Positions 1 to 9,149 of a DNA stretch of 64,000 nucleotides are shown one piece after another. A program made the translations under genes and the position numbers. The notes beneath the pieces are model-generated. The model searched no databases and was not told where the DNA came from. It was given only the letters and a program-made list of their open reading frames with translations. Origin of the DNA: Terriglobia bacterium (lineage in GTDB: Bacteria > Acidobacteriota > Terriglobia > Bryobacterales > Bryobacteraceae). Numbering within the stretch: the stretch's first letter is position 1; each line of letters begins with the position of its first letter. Location of the stretch: the NCBI GenBank assembly GCA_020073305.1, contig JAIQFK010000009.1, positions 62,001 to 126,000 of the forward strand, in the 5' to 3' direction.

Positions 1-936
1 GCGGCGGTCGGCAATGCGGCGGTAGAGCCACAATCCGCCGTCGGCGTGGTTGAGATCGTACATGGGGTCGAACGGATGAGTGCGCGGCGCGAGTGTGATG
101 GGATCGCTCACCGTCCAGCTCAGCAGTTTCCCCGGCCAGGCGGGCCGCAAATCCGGAACGTAGCTTCGCCAGAACTCGTAGTCGGCAGGTTTCTCAATCC
201 GTTGATCTTCCCCCGGCACATGGTCCATGGCGAAGCAGTACGTGAAGGCCTGGATGGCGGCCGGATGCGCCTCGGCAGGTGCGTGCGGCTCGCCAGTCTC
301 TTTTGAGGACTCCGCGCCGGTCACATACTCCACGCCGGCCAGAGGCAGCAGGTCGCCCTGCTCGGTAGCGTCGAGAAAGTAAGGCGCGGAAATTGTGTGG
401 TCACGTCCCGTTTCCAGATCGCGCAGCGTGACCGAGCGAATGCGATCCGCGGCGGTGTCCGCGGCAACGGGCTTGTGGCGCAGCAACACGACGATCTGCC
501 CTCCGCTGACAAAGGGCGCCAGCATTTCTTCGAGCACGGCGAGGGAAACACGCGGCTCGTGCGTCAGCCGCGATACGCGGCTGTTGCCCGGATTGAGCTC
601 GCGGACACGGCGCGCCTGTTCGGTGAGCGGATAATTCCGGCGGTAGTAGTCGCGTACGCGTTCGCGATAGTCGCGGTAGGTGCGCGTCGATCCAAACGAC
701 TCGATCCAGGCGTGCTCATCGGGCGGCACGGCTTGTGACGTGAGCTGTCCTCCGATCCAGCCGGTTTCTTCGGTGAGAACCACGCGCACGCCGTTACGTG
801 CCGCCGCCAAGGCCGCGGCACACCCGCCGGTTCCACCGCCGATGACGGCCACATCGCAGGCCAGCTCGCGGCCGAGACTCAGTCCGGGCGCCAGCAACAA
901 GCCGCCTGCTGTTTCGAGAAACTGCCGCCGGTGCAT
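1..936 (-). CDS. Exported FAD-dependent oxidoreductase, partial (C-terminus beyond window)
   Basis: Read leftward from an ATG at 936, the frame stays open for 312 codons to the window edge, so the C-terminal part is missing. Residues about 23-52 form a Rossmann nucleotide-binding fold with the glycine motif VAVIGGGTGGCAAALAAA and an acidic residue at the end of the second strand (VVLTEE). This fits flavoproteins of the FAD_oxidored (PF12831) kind; the substrate cannot be told from this fragment. The N-terminus (MHRRQF followed by a short apolar stretch) looks like an export signal of twin-arginine type. The start is supported by GGGAGG 8 nt upstream. The gene is divergent from the prolyl isomerase gene, 69 bp away. 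Family confidence is good, specific function unknown. Confidence 0.8.
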   Translation of the reverse strand, partial: MHRRQFLETAGGLLLAPGLSLGRELACDVAVIGGGTGGCAAALAAARNGVRVVLTEETGWIGGQLTSQAVPPDEHAWIESFGSTRTYRDYRERVRDYYRRNYPLTEQARRVRELNPGNSRVSRLTHEPRVSLAVLEEMLAPFVSGGQIVVLLRHKPVAADTAADRIRSVTLRDLETGRDHTISAPYFLDATEQGDLLPLAGVEYVTGAESSKETGEPHAPAEAHPAAIQAFTYCFAMDHVPGEDQRIEKPADYEFWRSYVPDLRPAWPGKLLSWTVSDPITLAPRTHPFDPMYDLNHADGGLWLYRRIADRR

Positions 937-1005
937 GCGAAGTGCCTCCCTGTCGACGCGTGATAGACTGAAACCAGTTATCTTAATTCAGAGAACTTCC
1001 CTCAT

Positions 1006-1917
1006 ATGAAATTGCACGTTCCCTTGTTTGTGAGTTTCGTTGCCATGGGTGCAGCCCAGACTCCTTCTGTCGAGGCGCCAAAGCCGTTGCCTAATACGGT
1101 GATTGCCACGCTGGACGGCAAGAAAGTGACCTACGGCGAGATCGAAAAATACATGCGCGGCTTGACTCCGCAGATGCAGCAAAACGCGATGCGCAATCGC
1201 AAGGAATTCATCCGGGAATACGGCCTGATGCTGCGGCTGAATGAGATGGCGGAGAAAGCCAAACTCGATCAAAAGAGCCCCTATAAGGAATCGCTCGAGA
1301 ACGCCCGCAGGCAGATCCTGACACAGGCGCAGATCAGCGAGATGTACGACAACTTTCCCGTCACCGTGGAACAGGAGCAGAAGTACTACGACGAGAACAA
1401 GAACCGCTTCGAACAAGTGAAGCTGAAAGTCATTTACATTCCCTTCAACCCACGTTCAGCGACCGCTGCCCAGGATGATAAGAAATACCTGACGGCGGAC
1501 GAAGCCAAAGCCAAGGCCGAGCGGCTGGTGAAAGAGATCAAAGCCGGCGCTGACTTCGTGAAGCTGGTGCGCGAGAACTCCGAAGACGAGCCTTCGAAAG
1601 CGAAGGACGGTGACTTCGGCACCTTCTCCCGTGCCGACCGCCTACCCGACGCGGTCCGCCCGGTGGTATTTGCACTGAAGGCCGGTGAGGTGAGCGAGCC
1701 GGTGCGGCAGCCCAACGGTTTTTATGTTTTCCGCGCGGAATCCATCTCCGAGAAACCGTTCTCTGAAGTGGTGGGCCAGATCGTGACCGATCTGAGAAAC
1801 GCCCGTCTGCGGGAGTGGCTGGAGTCTACTACCAAGAGCCTGGACATCAAATACGAAGACGAGAAGTTCTTCTCGGATCCCGCCGCCCCCGCAGCCGCGC
1901 AAGTACCCGGCAAGTAG
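1006..1917 (+). CDS. Parvulin-type peptidyl-prolyl cis-trans isomerase, exported (SurA/PrsA-like)
   Basis: A 303-residue protein with a short N-terminal signal peptide (about residues 1-18, ending near GAAQ). Residues about 30-125 are charged and helical, like the SurA_N/PpiC chaperone segment, and residues about 135-235 match a rotamase (PpiC) domain, including the GDFGTFSR block and the typical end FALKAGEVSEPV followed by GFYVFR. The role would be folding of exported or outer-membrane proteins in the periplasm, which suits a genome rich in large TonB receptors. The C-terminus is Ala/Pro-rich and ends soon after the domain, so there is a single rotamase repeat rather than the two of enterobacterial SurA. 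The SD is weak (GAGAA). It stands alone, 71 bp before the next gene. Confidence 0.85.
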   Translation: MKLHVPLFVSFVAMGAAQTPSVEAPKPLPNTVIATLDGKKVTYGEIEKYMRGLTPQMQQNAMRNRKEFIREYGLMLRLNEMAEKAKLDQKSPYKESLENARRQILTQAQISEMYDNFPVTVEQEQKYYDENKNRFEQVKLKVIYIPFNPRSATAAQDDKKYLTADEAKAKAERLVKEIKAGADFVKLVRENSEDEPSKAKDGDFGTFSRADRLPDAVRPVVFALKAGEVSEPVRQPNGFYVFRAESISEKPFSEVVGQIVTDLRNARLREWLESTTKSLDIKYEDEKFFSDPAAPAAAQVPGK

Positions 1918-1988
1918 CTTCAAGAATCGTCAAACCCTGGTTCGGCAGTCTTGCGATATAGTAGAGCGCAAAGAAAGGAATGCCTTCC

Positions 1989-3164
1989 ATGGAACAGGAT
2001 CGCCGCAATTTCCTTGCTACCTCGCTCGCCTTTGCCGCTGCTCCGATGTTCGTGCCACGCTCAGCCTGGGGCGCGAACGACCACCTGACGTATGGCGTCA
2101 TTGGCACGGGCGGGCGCGGCCGGTATTTGAGCCAGAATTTTCAAAAGCTCGGCGCCAAGTGCGTCGCGGTGTGCGATGTCTACGAGCCCAACGTCGAAAA
2201 AGCGCTCGCCGATTCTGCCGGCGCCAAGAAGTACGTGGATTACCGGGAACTGCTGCGGCAGGAGGGCATAGATGCCGTGGTCATCGCCACGCCGGATCAT
2301 CAGCACTATCCGTGCCTGCAGGCGGCGCTGGACGCCAAGAAAGACGTTTACCTCGAGAAGCCGATGTCACACTCGCTTGAGGAGAGTGCGAAGATCGTTG
2401 AGGCCGTGCGGCGTACCAAGCAGATCGTTCAGGTGGGTATGCAGCGCCGGAGCGCGGAACTTGTCATTAAGGGCAAGCAGCTTGTGGACGGTGGAATCCT
2501 GGGCAAGATCACGCTAGTCAAACCCCAGTGGAACTGGAACGTTGCCAAGGAACTCGATAACTCGCCGTTGCCCGGAAAGCTGGACTGGCAGCGCTTTCAG
2601 GGTGCGGCGCGCGACCATGAAATGGAACCGAAGCGTTTCCGCTATTGGCGCTACTTCTGGGATTATTCAGGCGGCAATATGACGGACCAGGGCACGCACC
2701 TGATGGATGTGGTGCAATGGTTCACCAACTCCGGGCCGCCGCGCTCGGCGATCTCCTACGGGCAGGTCTCCAAAATGATCGGGTCCGAGACCCCGGATGT
2801 GTTCTGCGCCGTGTTTGAATATCCCGACTTCATGGCGACATGGACGCTCAATTACACCAACTCATACGACAACGGGTGGTCCATCCAGTTCCAGGGCGAT
2901 AAAGGCACGATGATCGTGGACGAGGACGGCTTCCGCATTTGGAAAGAGCCGTGGAAGGAAAACCGCGAGCCCATTGAGAAGCTCGAAGCCACCATCCCCA
3001 TCGAGTCCCACATCCAGAACTTCCTGGATTGCGTCAAGTCGCGCAAGGAGCCGAACGCGCCGGTTGAGGTGGGCGCGAACGCCGTCGCCGGGCCCCATCT
3101 GGCGAACCTCGCGTTTCACCAGCATCGCCAGGTTTACCTGGGAGCGGACGGACGCGTTTCCTGA
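1989..3164 (+). CDS. Gfo/Idh/MocA family oxidoreductase, exported
   Basis: A NAD(P)-dependent sugar-dehydrogenase-like protein of 391 residues. The N-terminus MEQDRRNFLATS followed by an apolar stretch and AWGA is a twin-arginine-like signal. The nucleotide-binding motif GVIGTGGRG lies near residues 35-43, the family Glu-Lys-Pro motif in DVYLEKPMSHS near 125, and the C-terminal alpha/beta domain follows (GGNMTDQGTHLMDVVQWF). I prefer the ATG at 1989 because AAAGGA is 9 nt upstream of it, whereas the in-frame ATG at 1980 abuts that SD. Exported members of this family are common in Acidobacteria and Planctomycetes; the substrate is unknown. No clear partner gene is adjacent. Confidence 0.88.
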   Translation: MEQDRRNFLATSLAFAAAPMFVPRSAWGANDHLTYGVIGTGGRGRYLSQNFQKLGAKCVAVCDVYEPNVEKALADSAGAKKYVDYRELLRQEGIDAVVIATPDHQHYPCLQAALDAKKDVYLEKPMSHSLEESAKIVEAVRRTKQIVQVGMQRRSAELVIKGKQLVDGGILGKITLVKPQWNWNVAKELDNSPLPGKLDWQRFQGAARDHEMEPKRFRYWRYFWDYSGGNMTDQGTHLMDVVQWFTNSGPPRSAISYGQVSKMIGSETPDVFCAVFEYPDFMATWTLNYTNSYDNGWSIQFQGDKGTMIVDEDGFRIWKEPWKENREPIEKLEATIPIESHIQNFLDCVKSRKEPNAPVEVGANAVAGPHLANLAFHQHRQVYLGADGRVS

Positions 3165-3259
3165 ACTTCATTCCGCCAGCTTTTTTCCGAGAGTTGTCCC
3201 GAAACATAGCACGGGGCAGTTAACCATCGATAATGCACGATTGTCAACCATATTCAGGA

Positions 3260-3289
3260 TTGAGCCAGGGAGCGAGTCTTGCCTAGTAT
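3260..3289 (+). promoter_or_regulatory. Possible sigma-70 promoter for the GT2-methyltransferase gene
   Basis: TTGAGC at 3260-3265, an 18-bp spacer and TAGTAT at 3284-3289, placed 78 bp before the TTG start at 3368. Only a consensus match by eye; no transcription evidence. Confidence 0.35.
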
Positions 3290-3367
3290 GGATAGAGTCT
3301 CCGTCACTCAGATAGTGGAACGGAGGGCGCCCGTTCAGCCGCTCGCACGCATTGTAAAGGCAAAATC

Positions 3368-4918
3368 TTGTCGGATCAATCAAAGCCGCGCCTGCTGGTC
3401 TTTATCGTCGCGTATAACGCCGAGAAGACCATCAGCAGTGTGGTGCGCCGGATCCCCGCGGAACTTTCCGATTTATACCAGGTTGAGGTTCTCGTTATCG
3501 ACGATGCCTCCCAGGACGCTACTTTTTCGTGCAGCCTTGGCGTGAGCAAGGCCGGAGGAGCGCCGTTCCCCATCCACGTACTCTTTAATCCGGTGAACCA
3601 GGGATATGGCGGGAATCAGAAGCTCGGATTCCAGTACGCCATCGAAAACGGCTACGATTTTGTGGCGCTGGTTCACGGGGATGGGCAGTACGCGCCCGAA
3701 TGCCTTCCCATGCTGATCGAGCCGCTCCGGAGAGGCGAAGCGGCGGCGGTGTTCGGCTCCCGCATGCTCACACGTATGGGTGCGCTGCGCGGCGGGATGC
3801 CGCTGTATAAATTCGCCGGCAACAGAATCCTGACATGGATTGAAAACCGGCTTCTGCGTGCGAACCTGAGCGAATTTCATTCTGGATACCGGATCTACTC
3901 GATTCGTGCCCTCCAGTCCATTCCCTTCGACCGGAACTCGAATGACTTCCATTTCGACACGGAAATCATCATCCAGTTATTGATCGCCCGCCAGCCGATC
4001 AAGGAGTTGCCGATTCCCACGTATTACGGTGACGAGATCTGCCGTGTCAATGGGCTCAAGTATGCGTGGAACGTGGTGAAAGCCGCGATGAAAGCGCGCT
4101 TGCAGGAGTTGAGCCTTTTCTACGATCGCCGTTTCGACTGCGCGCCGGCCGAATTGGGAGCCCCGTATGCCCTGAAGCTCGGCTATCTCAGCCCTCACAC
4201 TTTGGCTCTGGACCGCGTGCCCGCGGGGTCGCGGGTGTTGGATTTGGGCTGCGCCGGCGGTTACATGGGAGCGGTGCTCAAGGATCGGAAGCAGTGCTTC
4301 GTTTCAGCGGTGGACGTCACGGAGATTTCGATTCGAGGCCTGGACGAATTCCAGATTCATGATTTGAATCTTGGAGTTCCTCACATCCCGCCGGACGGGT
4401 ATGACGTGGTCCTGATGCTGGACGTCGTCGAGCACCTGGCCAGGCCTGAGAGCTTCCTCGAACAACTGCGTGAGGCGCTGACTCTTAGTCCGTCCACTGA
4501 GGTGATCATCAGCACGGCAAACGTCGCGTGCTTCATCACCCGCCTGATGCTGCTGCTCGGCCAGTTCAATTACGGAAAGCGCGGCATTCTGGACGTTACC
4601 CACACCCGCTTGTTTACGTTTGCCTCTTTGCGGCGCGCACTGGAGCAGACCGGCTACGTGGTGCTGGAAACGAAAGGAGTGCCGGGGCCTTTTCCGCTGG
4701 CGATTGGGGACAATCGCTGGAGCCGCGCTCTGCTGGCGGTGAATCGGCTTCTCATGCGGCTATCCCGCGGCCTGTTTGCTTACCAGATTTTCATGATCGT
4801 GAAACCGCAGCCCTCTATCAAATCCCTTTTGCGGCTATCGCAGGAGCAATCGAGCATCCGGGCCTCCAAGCTGGAAACGGCCGGCGCGGACGATGCGAGT
4901 GCGTTCCTCGTGCGTTGA
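3368..4918 (+). CDS. GT2 (DPM1-like) glycosyltransferase fused to SAM methyltransferase
   Basis: A 516-residue two-domain protein. Residues 8-235 are a family 2 glycosyltransferase: VFIVAYNAEKT at the start, the nucleotide-sugar aspartates in VLVIDDAS (D45, D46) and HGDGQY (103-108), then HSGYRIYS, as in polyprenyl-phosphate mannose/glucose synthases. Residues about 275-430 are a class I methyltransferase with the SAM-binding loop RVLDLGCAGGYMG (289-301) and the later motif DVVLMLDVVEHL. A linker of about 40 residues joins them. No transmembrane segments are evident, so it should act at the cytoplasmic face. The TTG start at 3368 is supported by AAAGG 7 nt upstream; no ATG fits. The next gene is a GT-C-like membrane protein, so the product may be a lipid-linked, methylated sugar. 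Domain calls are firm, the pathway is inference. Confidence 0.88.
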   Translation: MSDQSKPRLLVFIVAYNAEKTISSVVRRIPAELSDLYQVEVLVIDDASQDATFSCSLGVSKAGGAPFPIHVLFNPVNQGYGGNQKLGFQYAIENGYDFVALVHGDGQYAPECLPMLIEPLRRGEAAAVFGSRMLTRMGALRGGMPLYKFAGNRILTWIENRLLRANLSEFHSGYRIYSIRALQSIPFDRNSNDFHFDTEIIIQLLIARQPIKELPIPTYYGDEICRVNGLKYAWNVVKAAMKARLQELSLFYDRRFDCAPAELGAPYALKLGYLSPHTLALDRVPAGSRVLDLGCAGGYMGAVLKDRKQCFVSAVDVTEISIRGLDEFQIHDLNLGVPHIPPDGYDVVLMLDVVEHLARPESFLEQLREALTLSPSTEVIISTANVACFITRLMLLLGQFNYGKRGILDVTHTRLFTFASLRRALEQTGYVVLETKGVPGPFPLAIGDNRWSRALLAVNRLLMRLSRGLFAYQIFMIVKPQPSIKSLLRLSQEQSSIRASKLETAGADDASAFLVR

Positions 4919-4992
4919 GGCGCGATGAGGGCGGTCCGCCAACTCACGTCCTAAATCGCCGGCGCCAGTTACACTAGATTTCTCTCCGTCCG

Positions 4993-6720
4993 ATGGCTCA
5001 AGTTTCAGGCTGGCTACTCGCTGCTGCAATCCGGTACGCACTGTATTTCGTCGAACTCGTCGGGTTGTTGATTCTGGCGAGGCTAGCCTTCTCCCGGCCG
5101 CGTTTGGGGGAACGGTGGTTCGGGCGGGCGGAGCGGGTTTTCCATAACATCGCGCGCAGGCGGAGGCTGGCCGTAGCCTGTACGGGTCTGGCCGCGTTGG
5201 CCGCGCGCGCGGCGCTAGTGCCGGTGCTTCCGATCCGCGCGCCCGTGGTCACCGATGAGTTCAGCTATCTTCTGTCAGCGGACACGTTCGCGTCGGGGCG
5301 GCTTTCAAATCCTGTGCATCCGATGTGGGTGCACTTTGAAAGCATGCACATCCTTCAGCATCCGGCCTACGTGTCCATGTACCCCGTGGCGCAAGGCATG
5401 GTGCTGGCGGCGGGCAAGGTGGTGGCGGGCCACGAGTGGGCCGGCGTCTATGCCAGCGTGTGCCTGATGTGCGCGCTGATGTGCTGGATGCTGCAGGGGT
5501 GGCTGCCCGCGCAGTGGGCGCTGCTGGGCGGCATGCTGGCAGTCCTGCGGCTGGGGCTGTTCGGCTACTGGATCAACAGCTATTGGGGCGGCGCCGTGCC
5601 GGCGATCGGCGGGCTACTGGTTCTGGGTGCGCTGCCGCGCATCACGCGTAACCCACGAGTGCGCGACGCGCTGCTGATGGCGGGCGGCATAGTGGTGCTG
5701 GCGAACAGCCGGCCGTACGAAGGATTTGTACTCAGCCTTTCGGTGTGCGTGTTCCTGCTGGCCTGGATACTGAAGAAACGCGGCCCAATGCTGAGGATGG
5801 CGCTGGTCCGGACGGCGCTGCCGGCGCTGCTGGTCCTGGCGCTGGCCGGTGCGGGAATGGGCTACTATAACGGGCGCGTCACCGGCAATCCGTTCCGTAT
5901 GCCGCTTCAGGTCGACCGCGACCAATATGCAGCGGCTCGGTATTTTCTCTGGGAACGGCCGCATCCCACGCCTGTGTACCGGAATCAGCAGATGCGCGAC
6001 TTTTACGCCGGCTGGGAACTGACAAAGTGCCTGGAAGCCAAGACCCCCTTTGGGCTGGCGAGGAACACAGCCGGTAAGGCAGGTGCGTTCTGGATGTTCT
6101 TCCTCGGGCCGGCATTGACTCTGCCGCTGGTGTTCCTGCCGTGGATCGTGAGAGACCGCCGGGTGCGCCCGCTGGTGATCATCGGCGGCGTTTTCCTGGT
6201 GGGCCTGGGCTTGAATGTCTATTTCTACGCGCACTATGCGGCGCCCATTACCGGGTTGATCTATGCCATCGTGCTCCAAGGCCTGCGGCATCTGCGGGTG
6301 TGGCGCTGGCGCGGACGCCCGAGCGGACTGCTGCTGGCGCGAGGTGTTCCGGTGCTTTGCCTGGGGATGGCGCTGCTGCGGGTTTGCGCCCAGCCTCTCA
6401 GTTTCTATATGCCGCCGGATTGGCCCATGACGTGGTATTACACGCGGCCGGGAAACACGGAGCGCGCGCGAATCGAGGCCCGTTTAGAACGAGAGCCGGG
6501 ACAACAGTTGGCGATGGTGCGCTATAAACCGAACCACAATTTCTTCGAGGAGTGGGTCTACAACAAAGCCGGCATCGACGCCGCCAAAGTCGTCTGGGCC
6601 CGGGAGTTGGACGATGCCAGCAACGGCGCGCTGATCCGTTACTTCCGCGGCCGCCGCATCTGGCTGGTCGAGGCTGACACTGGCCCGGCGACGGTTTCGC
6701 CTTACCCGCTGCAGCCCTAA
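4993..6720 (+). CDS. Multi-spanning membrane protein, GT-C glycosyltransferase-like
   Basis: A 575-residue integral membrane protein with about ten apolar segments. After the first helices it has VVTDEFSYLLSAD (D88, E89), an acidic motif in the first extracytoplasmic loop as in GT-C enzymes that use polyprenyl-phosphate sugars (ArnT/PMT type), then a large hydrophobic core with YWINSYWGGAVPAIGG and NSRPYEG. The C-terminal about 100 residues are soluble and would lie outside the membrane. It follows a DPM1-like glycosyltransferase by 74 bp, which is the usual supplier of the lipid-linked donor, so the two could form a donor-synthase/transferase pair. Acceptor and sugar are unknown. Its TAA overlaps the stop codon of the opposing gene by 4 bp (6717-6720). 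Confidence 0.72.
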   Translation: MAQVSGWLLAAAIRYALYFVELVGLLILARLAFSRPRLGERWFGRAERVFHNIARRRRLAVACTGLAALAARAALVPVLPIRAPVVTDEFSYLLSADTFASGRLSNPVHPMWVHFESMHILQHPAYVSMYPVAQGMVLAAGKVVAGHEWAGVYASVCLMCALMCWMLQGWLPAQWALLGGMLAVLRLGLFGYWINSYWGGAVPAIGGLLVLGALPRITRNPRVRDALLMAGGIVVLANSRPYEGFVLSLSVCVFLLAWILKKRGPMLRMALVRTALPALLVLALAGAGMGYYNGRVTGNPFRMPLQVDRDQYAAARYFLWERPHPTPVYRNQQMRDFYAGWELTKCLEAKTPFGLARNTAGKAGAFWMFFLGPALTLPLVFLPWIVRDRRVRPLVIIGGVFLVGLGLNVYFYAHYAAPITGLIYAIVLQGLRHLRVWRWRGRPSGLLLARGVPVLCLGMALLRVCAQPLSFYMPPDWPMTWYYTRPGNTERARIEARLEREPGQQLAMVRYKPNHNFFEEWVYNKAGIDAAKVVWARELDDASNGALIRYFRGRRIWLVEADTGPATVSPYPLQP

Positions 6721-7472
6721 CCGCGCGCGGCCGGAGCCGTTACGCCTGTCAGGTTCTCGATGGTCTGGGGAGGGTTGTAATACAGGATGCGGTTGCAGCT
6801 CTCGCACTGCATCACGCGCTCGCCGCGTTTGAGGTCCTGAAAGAATTGCAGCCGCAGCGCCATGTGGCATTGCGCGCAGCGGCCTTCAACCGCTTCCGCC
6901 ACACCGATGCCCCTTCGCATTTTGCGGACTCTATCGTATGCGCTCAGCACGCTGGGGGTGATTTGGGCGGCGATGGACTTGCGTTCGGCGTTTAGCGTGT
7001 CCAGTTCGCGCTGATCCAGGGCCGTGCGCTCGCGCGCCTGCTGTTTTTCCCCTTCGACCTGCGTTTTCTCCTGCTTGAGCGCGGTTTCGGCGGCCTTGAC
7101 GTTGCGCTCCAGAGGTTCGGACTCGCTCATCAGATCCAAAATGCGGTCTTCGGCCCCGCGAATTTCCTTTTCGCAGTATTCGATTTCGTGCTGAAAGGCG
7201 CGGTACTGGTCGTTGGTCTTGGCTTCCAGCATCTGATCTTTGAGCTTGGAGATCTTCTGCTGCTGGACCTGGATTTCGCCTTCGAAGCGTTTGCGGTCCT
7301 TCTGGTTAGCGGTCAGGGCCGCGCGGTCCGCTTCCAGCTTGCGCTCGTGCGTCTCCAGCCTTCTTTCGATTTCAGCAATGTGCTTGGGAAGAGAGGAAAC
7401 TTCTTTTGTCAGCTCGGCGACCCGGTTATCAATATCTTGTAACCGGACCGCCAACTTTAGATCAGGCAGCAT
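6717..7472 (-). CDS. Coiled-coil protein with C-terminal C4 zinc ribbon (CdsZ/zf-RING_7 type)
   Basis: A 251-residue protein. Residues about 10-170 are a long charged coiled coil (runs of E, K, R and Q with heptad spacing). Residues 199-226 form a zinc ribbon with CAQC (199-202) and CESC (223-226), followed by ILYYNPP. This arrangement is that of the widespread zf-RING_7 (PF02591) family, also named CdsZ, for which nucleic-acid-related roles have been proposed. Apart from the chelating cysteines no catalytic motif is seen. It is the third gene of a leftward run pfkB-murJ-this gene, starting 6 bp after the murJ stop, so it is probably co-transcribed. No good SD is visible before the ATG. Confidence 0.82.
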   Translation of the reverse strand: MLPDLKLAVRLQDIDNRVAELTKEVSSLPKHIAEIERRLETHERKLEADRAALTANQKDRKRFEGEIQVQQQKISKLKDQMLEAKTNDQYRAFQHEIEYCEKEIRGAEDRILDLMSESEPLERNVKAAETALKQEKTQVEGEKQQARERTALDQRELDTLNAERKSIAAQITPSVLSAYDRVRKMRRGIGVAEAVEGRCAQCHMALRLQFFQDLKRGERVMQCESCNRILYYNPPQTIENLTGVTAPAARG

Positions 7473-7478
7473 CCCTAC

Positions 7479-9146
7479 TCAGATCTTAACATGGATGAAT
7501 CCAAGTCGCCGGGCCAAAGGCACGATTAATGCTCGTCTGGCGGACTCGATCTCGGGCAAATGGAACAACTTCGCCGCTCCATAAAACACAATGAGGCCGA
7601 GGGGAACGGAGATGGCGAGATCGGCAATCCGGGCCAGGCGCGACAGGCCCGCCCAATGTCCGATCCAGTGGCTGGAGAGCGCACAGACGGCGCCCATCAG
7701 CACGGAAGCCGCGCTGATTTTCAAGAAACTGCCAGCCAGCGTGCGGCCTTGGATGCCACCGATTCGGCGGCGAATCACATCAAACAGCACGATGGAGCTG
7801 AACAGAGCCACCATCGAGGTGGATAGAGCCAGGCCTGCGTGCCCCAATCCGGCCAGTTTCACCATGGTGGACGCAGCGGCGGCATTGATCAGAATGGACG
7901 CCAGGCTGACGAGCATGGGGGTGCGGGCGTCATTGAGGGCGTACAAGGCGGGAGCCAGCACCTTGATGGCGCCATACCCGGCCAGCCCAATGGAGTAACA
8001 TGCCAATGCGAGCGCCGTCTGGTGGGTGTCGTAGGCGCGGAATCGCCCTCCTTGATAGACCGCGGCGATCATGCTGTCGCCCAGCACCGCCAGGCCGATG
8101 GAGGAAGGGATGGTCAAGAAGAAGATCATGCCGACCGACTTGGCCAGCGTGCTGCGAAACTCTTTCATGTTGCCCACGGCGGCGCTACGCGAGATCGAAG
8201 GCAAAGTGGCGGAGGCGATCGCCACGCCGAAGAGTCCCAGGGGCAGTTGCATGAATCGGAACGCGTAGCCCAGCCAACTGACCGGCCCGTTGATGACATG
8301 TCCCGCCGCGTCGGTGATGCTGGAAGCAAAGTTCGTGTTGACCATGACGTTGACTTGAACGGACGCGTTGCCGACGATGGCGGGGCCCATCAGTTCCATA
8401 ATGTTGCGCAGGCCGGGATGAGCAAGGTTGATGCGCGGCCGGAACGCGAAACCCGCGCGGACCAAGCTCGGGACCTGCCACAACAACTGCCACGCGCCGC
8501 CGATGACCACTCCGTACGCCATGCCTTCGATGGGGCTGAAGCCGAGGCGGGGGCCCACAAGAAATCCCAACACCAGGCCGAAGCCGAGCGAGCCGATATT
8601 GAAAAAGGTGGACGAGAGCGCCGGCACCCCGAACTGATTACAGGCGTTCAGAACCCCCATGGCCTGAGCGGCCAGCGCCACCAGCAACAGAAAAGGAAAC
8701 ATCATGCGGGTGAGATGGACGGCCAGCGGAAATTTTCCGGGGACATCCGCGAATCCTGGAGCAAGCAGGTGGACCAACTGCGAGCTGAAGATCATGCCCA
8801 GCACGCACATGGACCCAACCACGATGATGAGCGCGGTGGCTACGAGATCGGAAAGCTCGGCGGCGTCGCGCTTGCCCTTTGTGGTCAGGTACCGGGTGAA
8901 GATGGGGACGAACGCCGACGAAAGAGCACCCTCGGCAAACAAATCGCGAGTGAGATTCGGGATGCGAAACCCGAGGAGGAACGCATCATAGACCTGGCCG
9001 GCTCCGAACAAGCGCGCCATCGCGATTTCGCGAACCAATCCCGTGATGCGGCTCAAAAAGATGGCCGCCGAGACCACACCGGCCGAGCGCACGACACTTT
9101 CGTGTTTCGACTCGGTGGATTTGGAGGCGGGTTCGACCGGACTCAT
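7479..9146 (-). CDS. murJ: Lipid II flippase MurJ (MviN family)
   Basis: A 555-residue polytopic protein of the MOP superfamily with about 14 apolar helices. Family signatures near the N-terminus are SRITGLVREI and FGAGQVYDAFLLGFRIPNL, followed by FAEGALSSAFVPIF. MurJ flips undecaprenyl-linked peptidoglycan precursor across the inner membrane. Length and motif order are as usual for the family. The ATG at 9144-9146 lies only 3 bp from the end of the PfkB gene, so translation is probably coupled, and the zinc-ribbon gene follows 6 bp downstream. There is no sign of truncation. Confidence 0.94.
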   Translation of the reverse strand: MSPVEPASKSTESKHESVVRSAGVVSAAIFLSRITGLVREIAMARLFGAGQVYDAFLLGFRIPNLTRDLFAEGALSSAFVPIFTRYLTTKGKRDAAELSDLVATALIIVVGSMCVLGMIFSSQLVHLLAPGFADVPGKFPLAVHLTRMMFPFLLLVALAAQAMGVLNACNQFGVPALSSTFFNIGSLGFGLVLGFLVGPRLGFSPIEGMAYGVVIGGAWQLLWQVPSLVRAGFAFRPRINLAHPGLRNIMELMGPAIVGNASVQVNVMVNTNFASSITDAAGHVINGPVSWLGYAFRFMQLPLGLFGVAIASATLPSISRSAAVGNMKEFRSTLAKSVGMIFFLTIPSSIGLAVLGDSMIAAVYQGGRFRAYDTHQTALALACYSIGLAGYGAIKVLAPALYALNDARTPMLVSLASILINAAAASTMVKLAGLGHAGLALSTSMVALFSSIVLFDVIRRRIGGIQGRTLAGSFLKISAASVLMGAVCALSSHWIGHWAGLSRLARIADLAISVPLGLIVFYGAAKLFHLPEIESARRALIVPLARRLGFIHVKI

Positions 9147-9149
9147 GAT

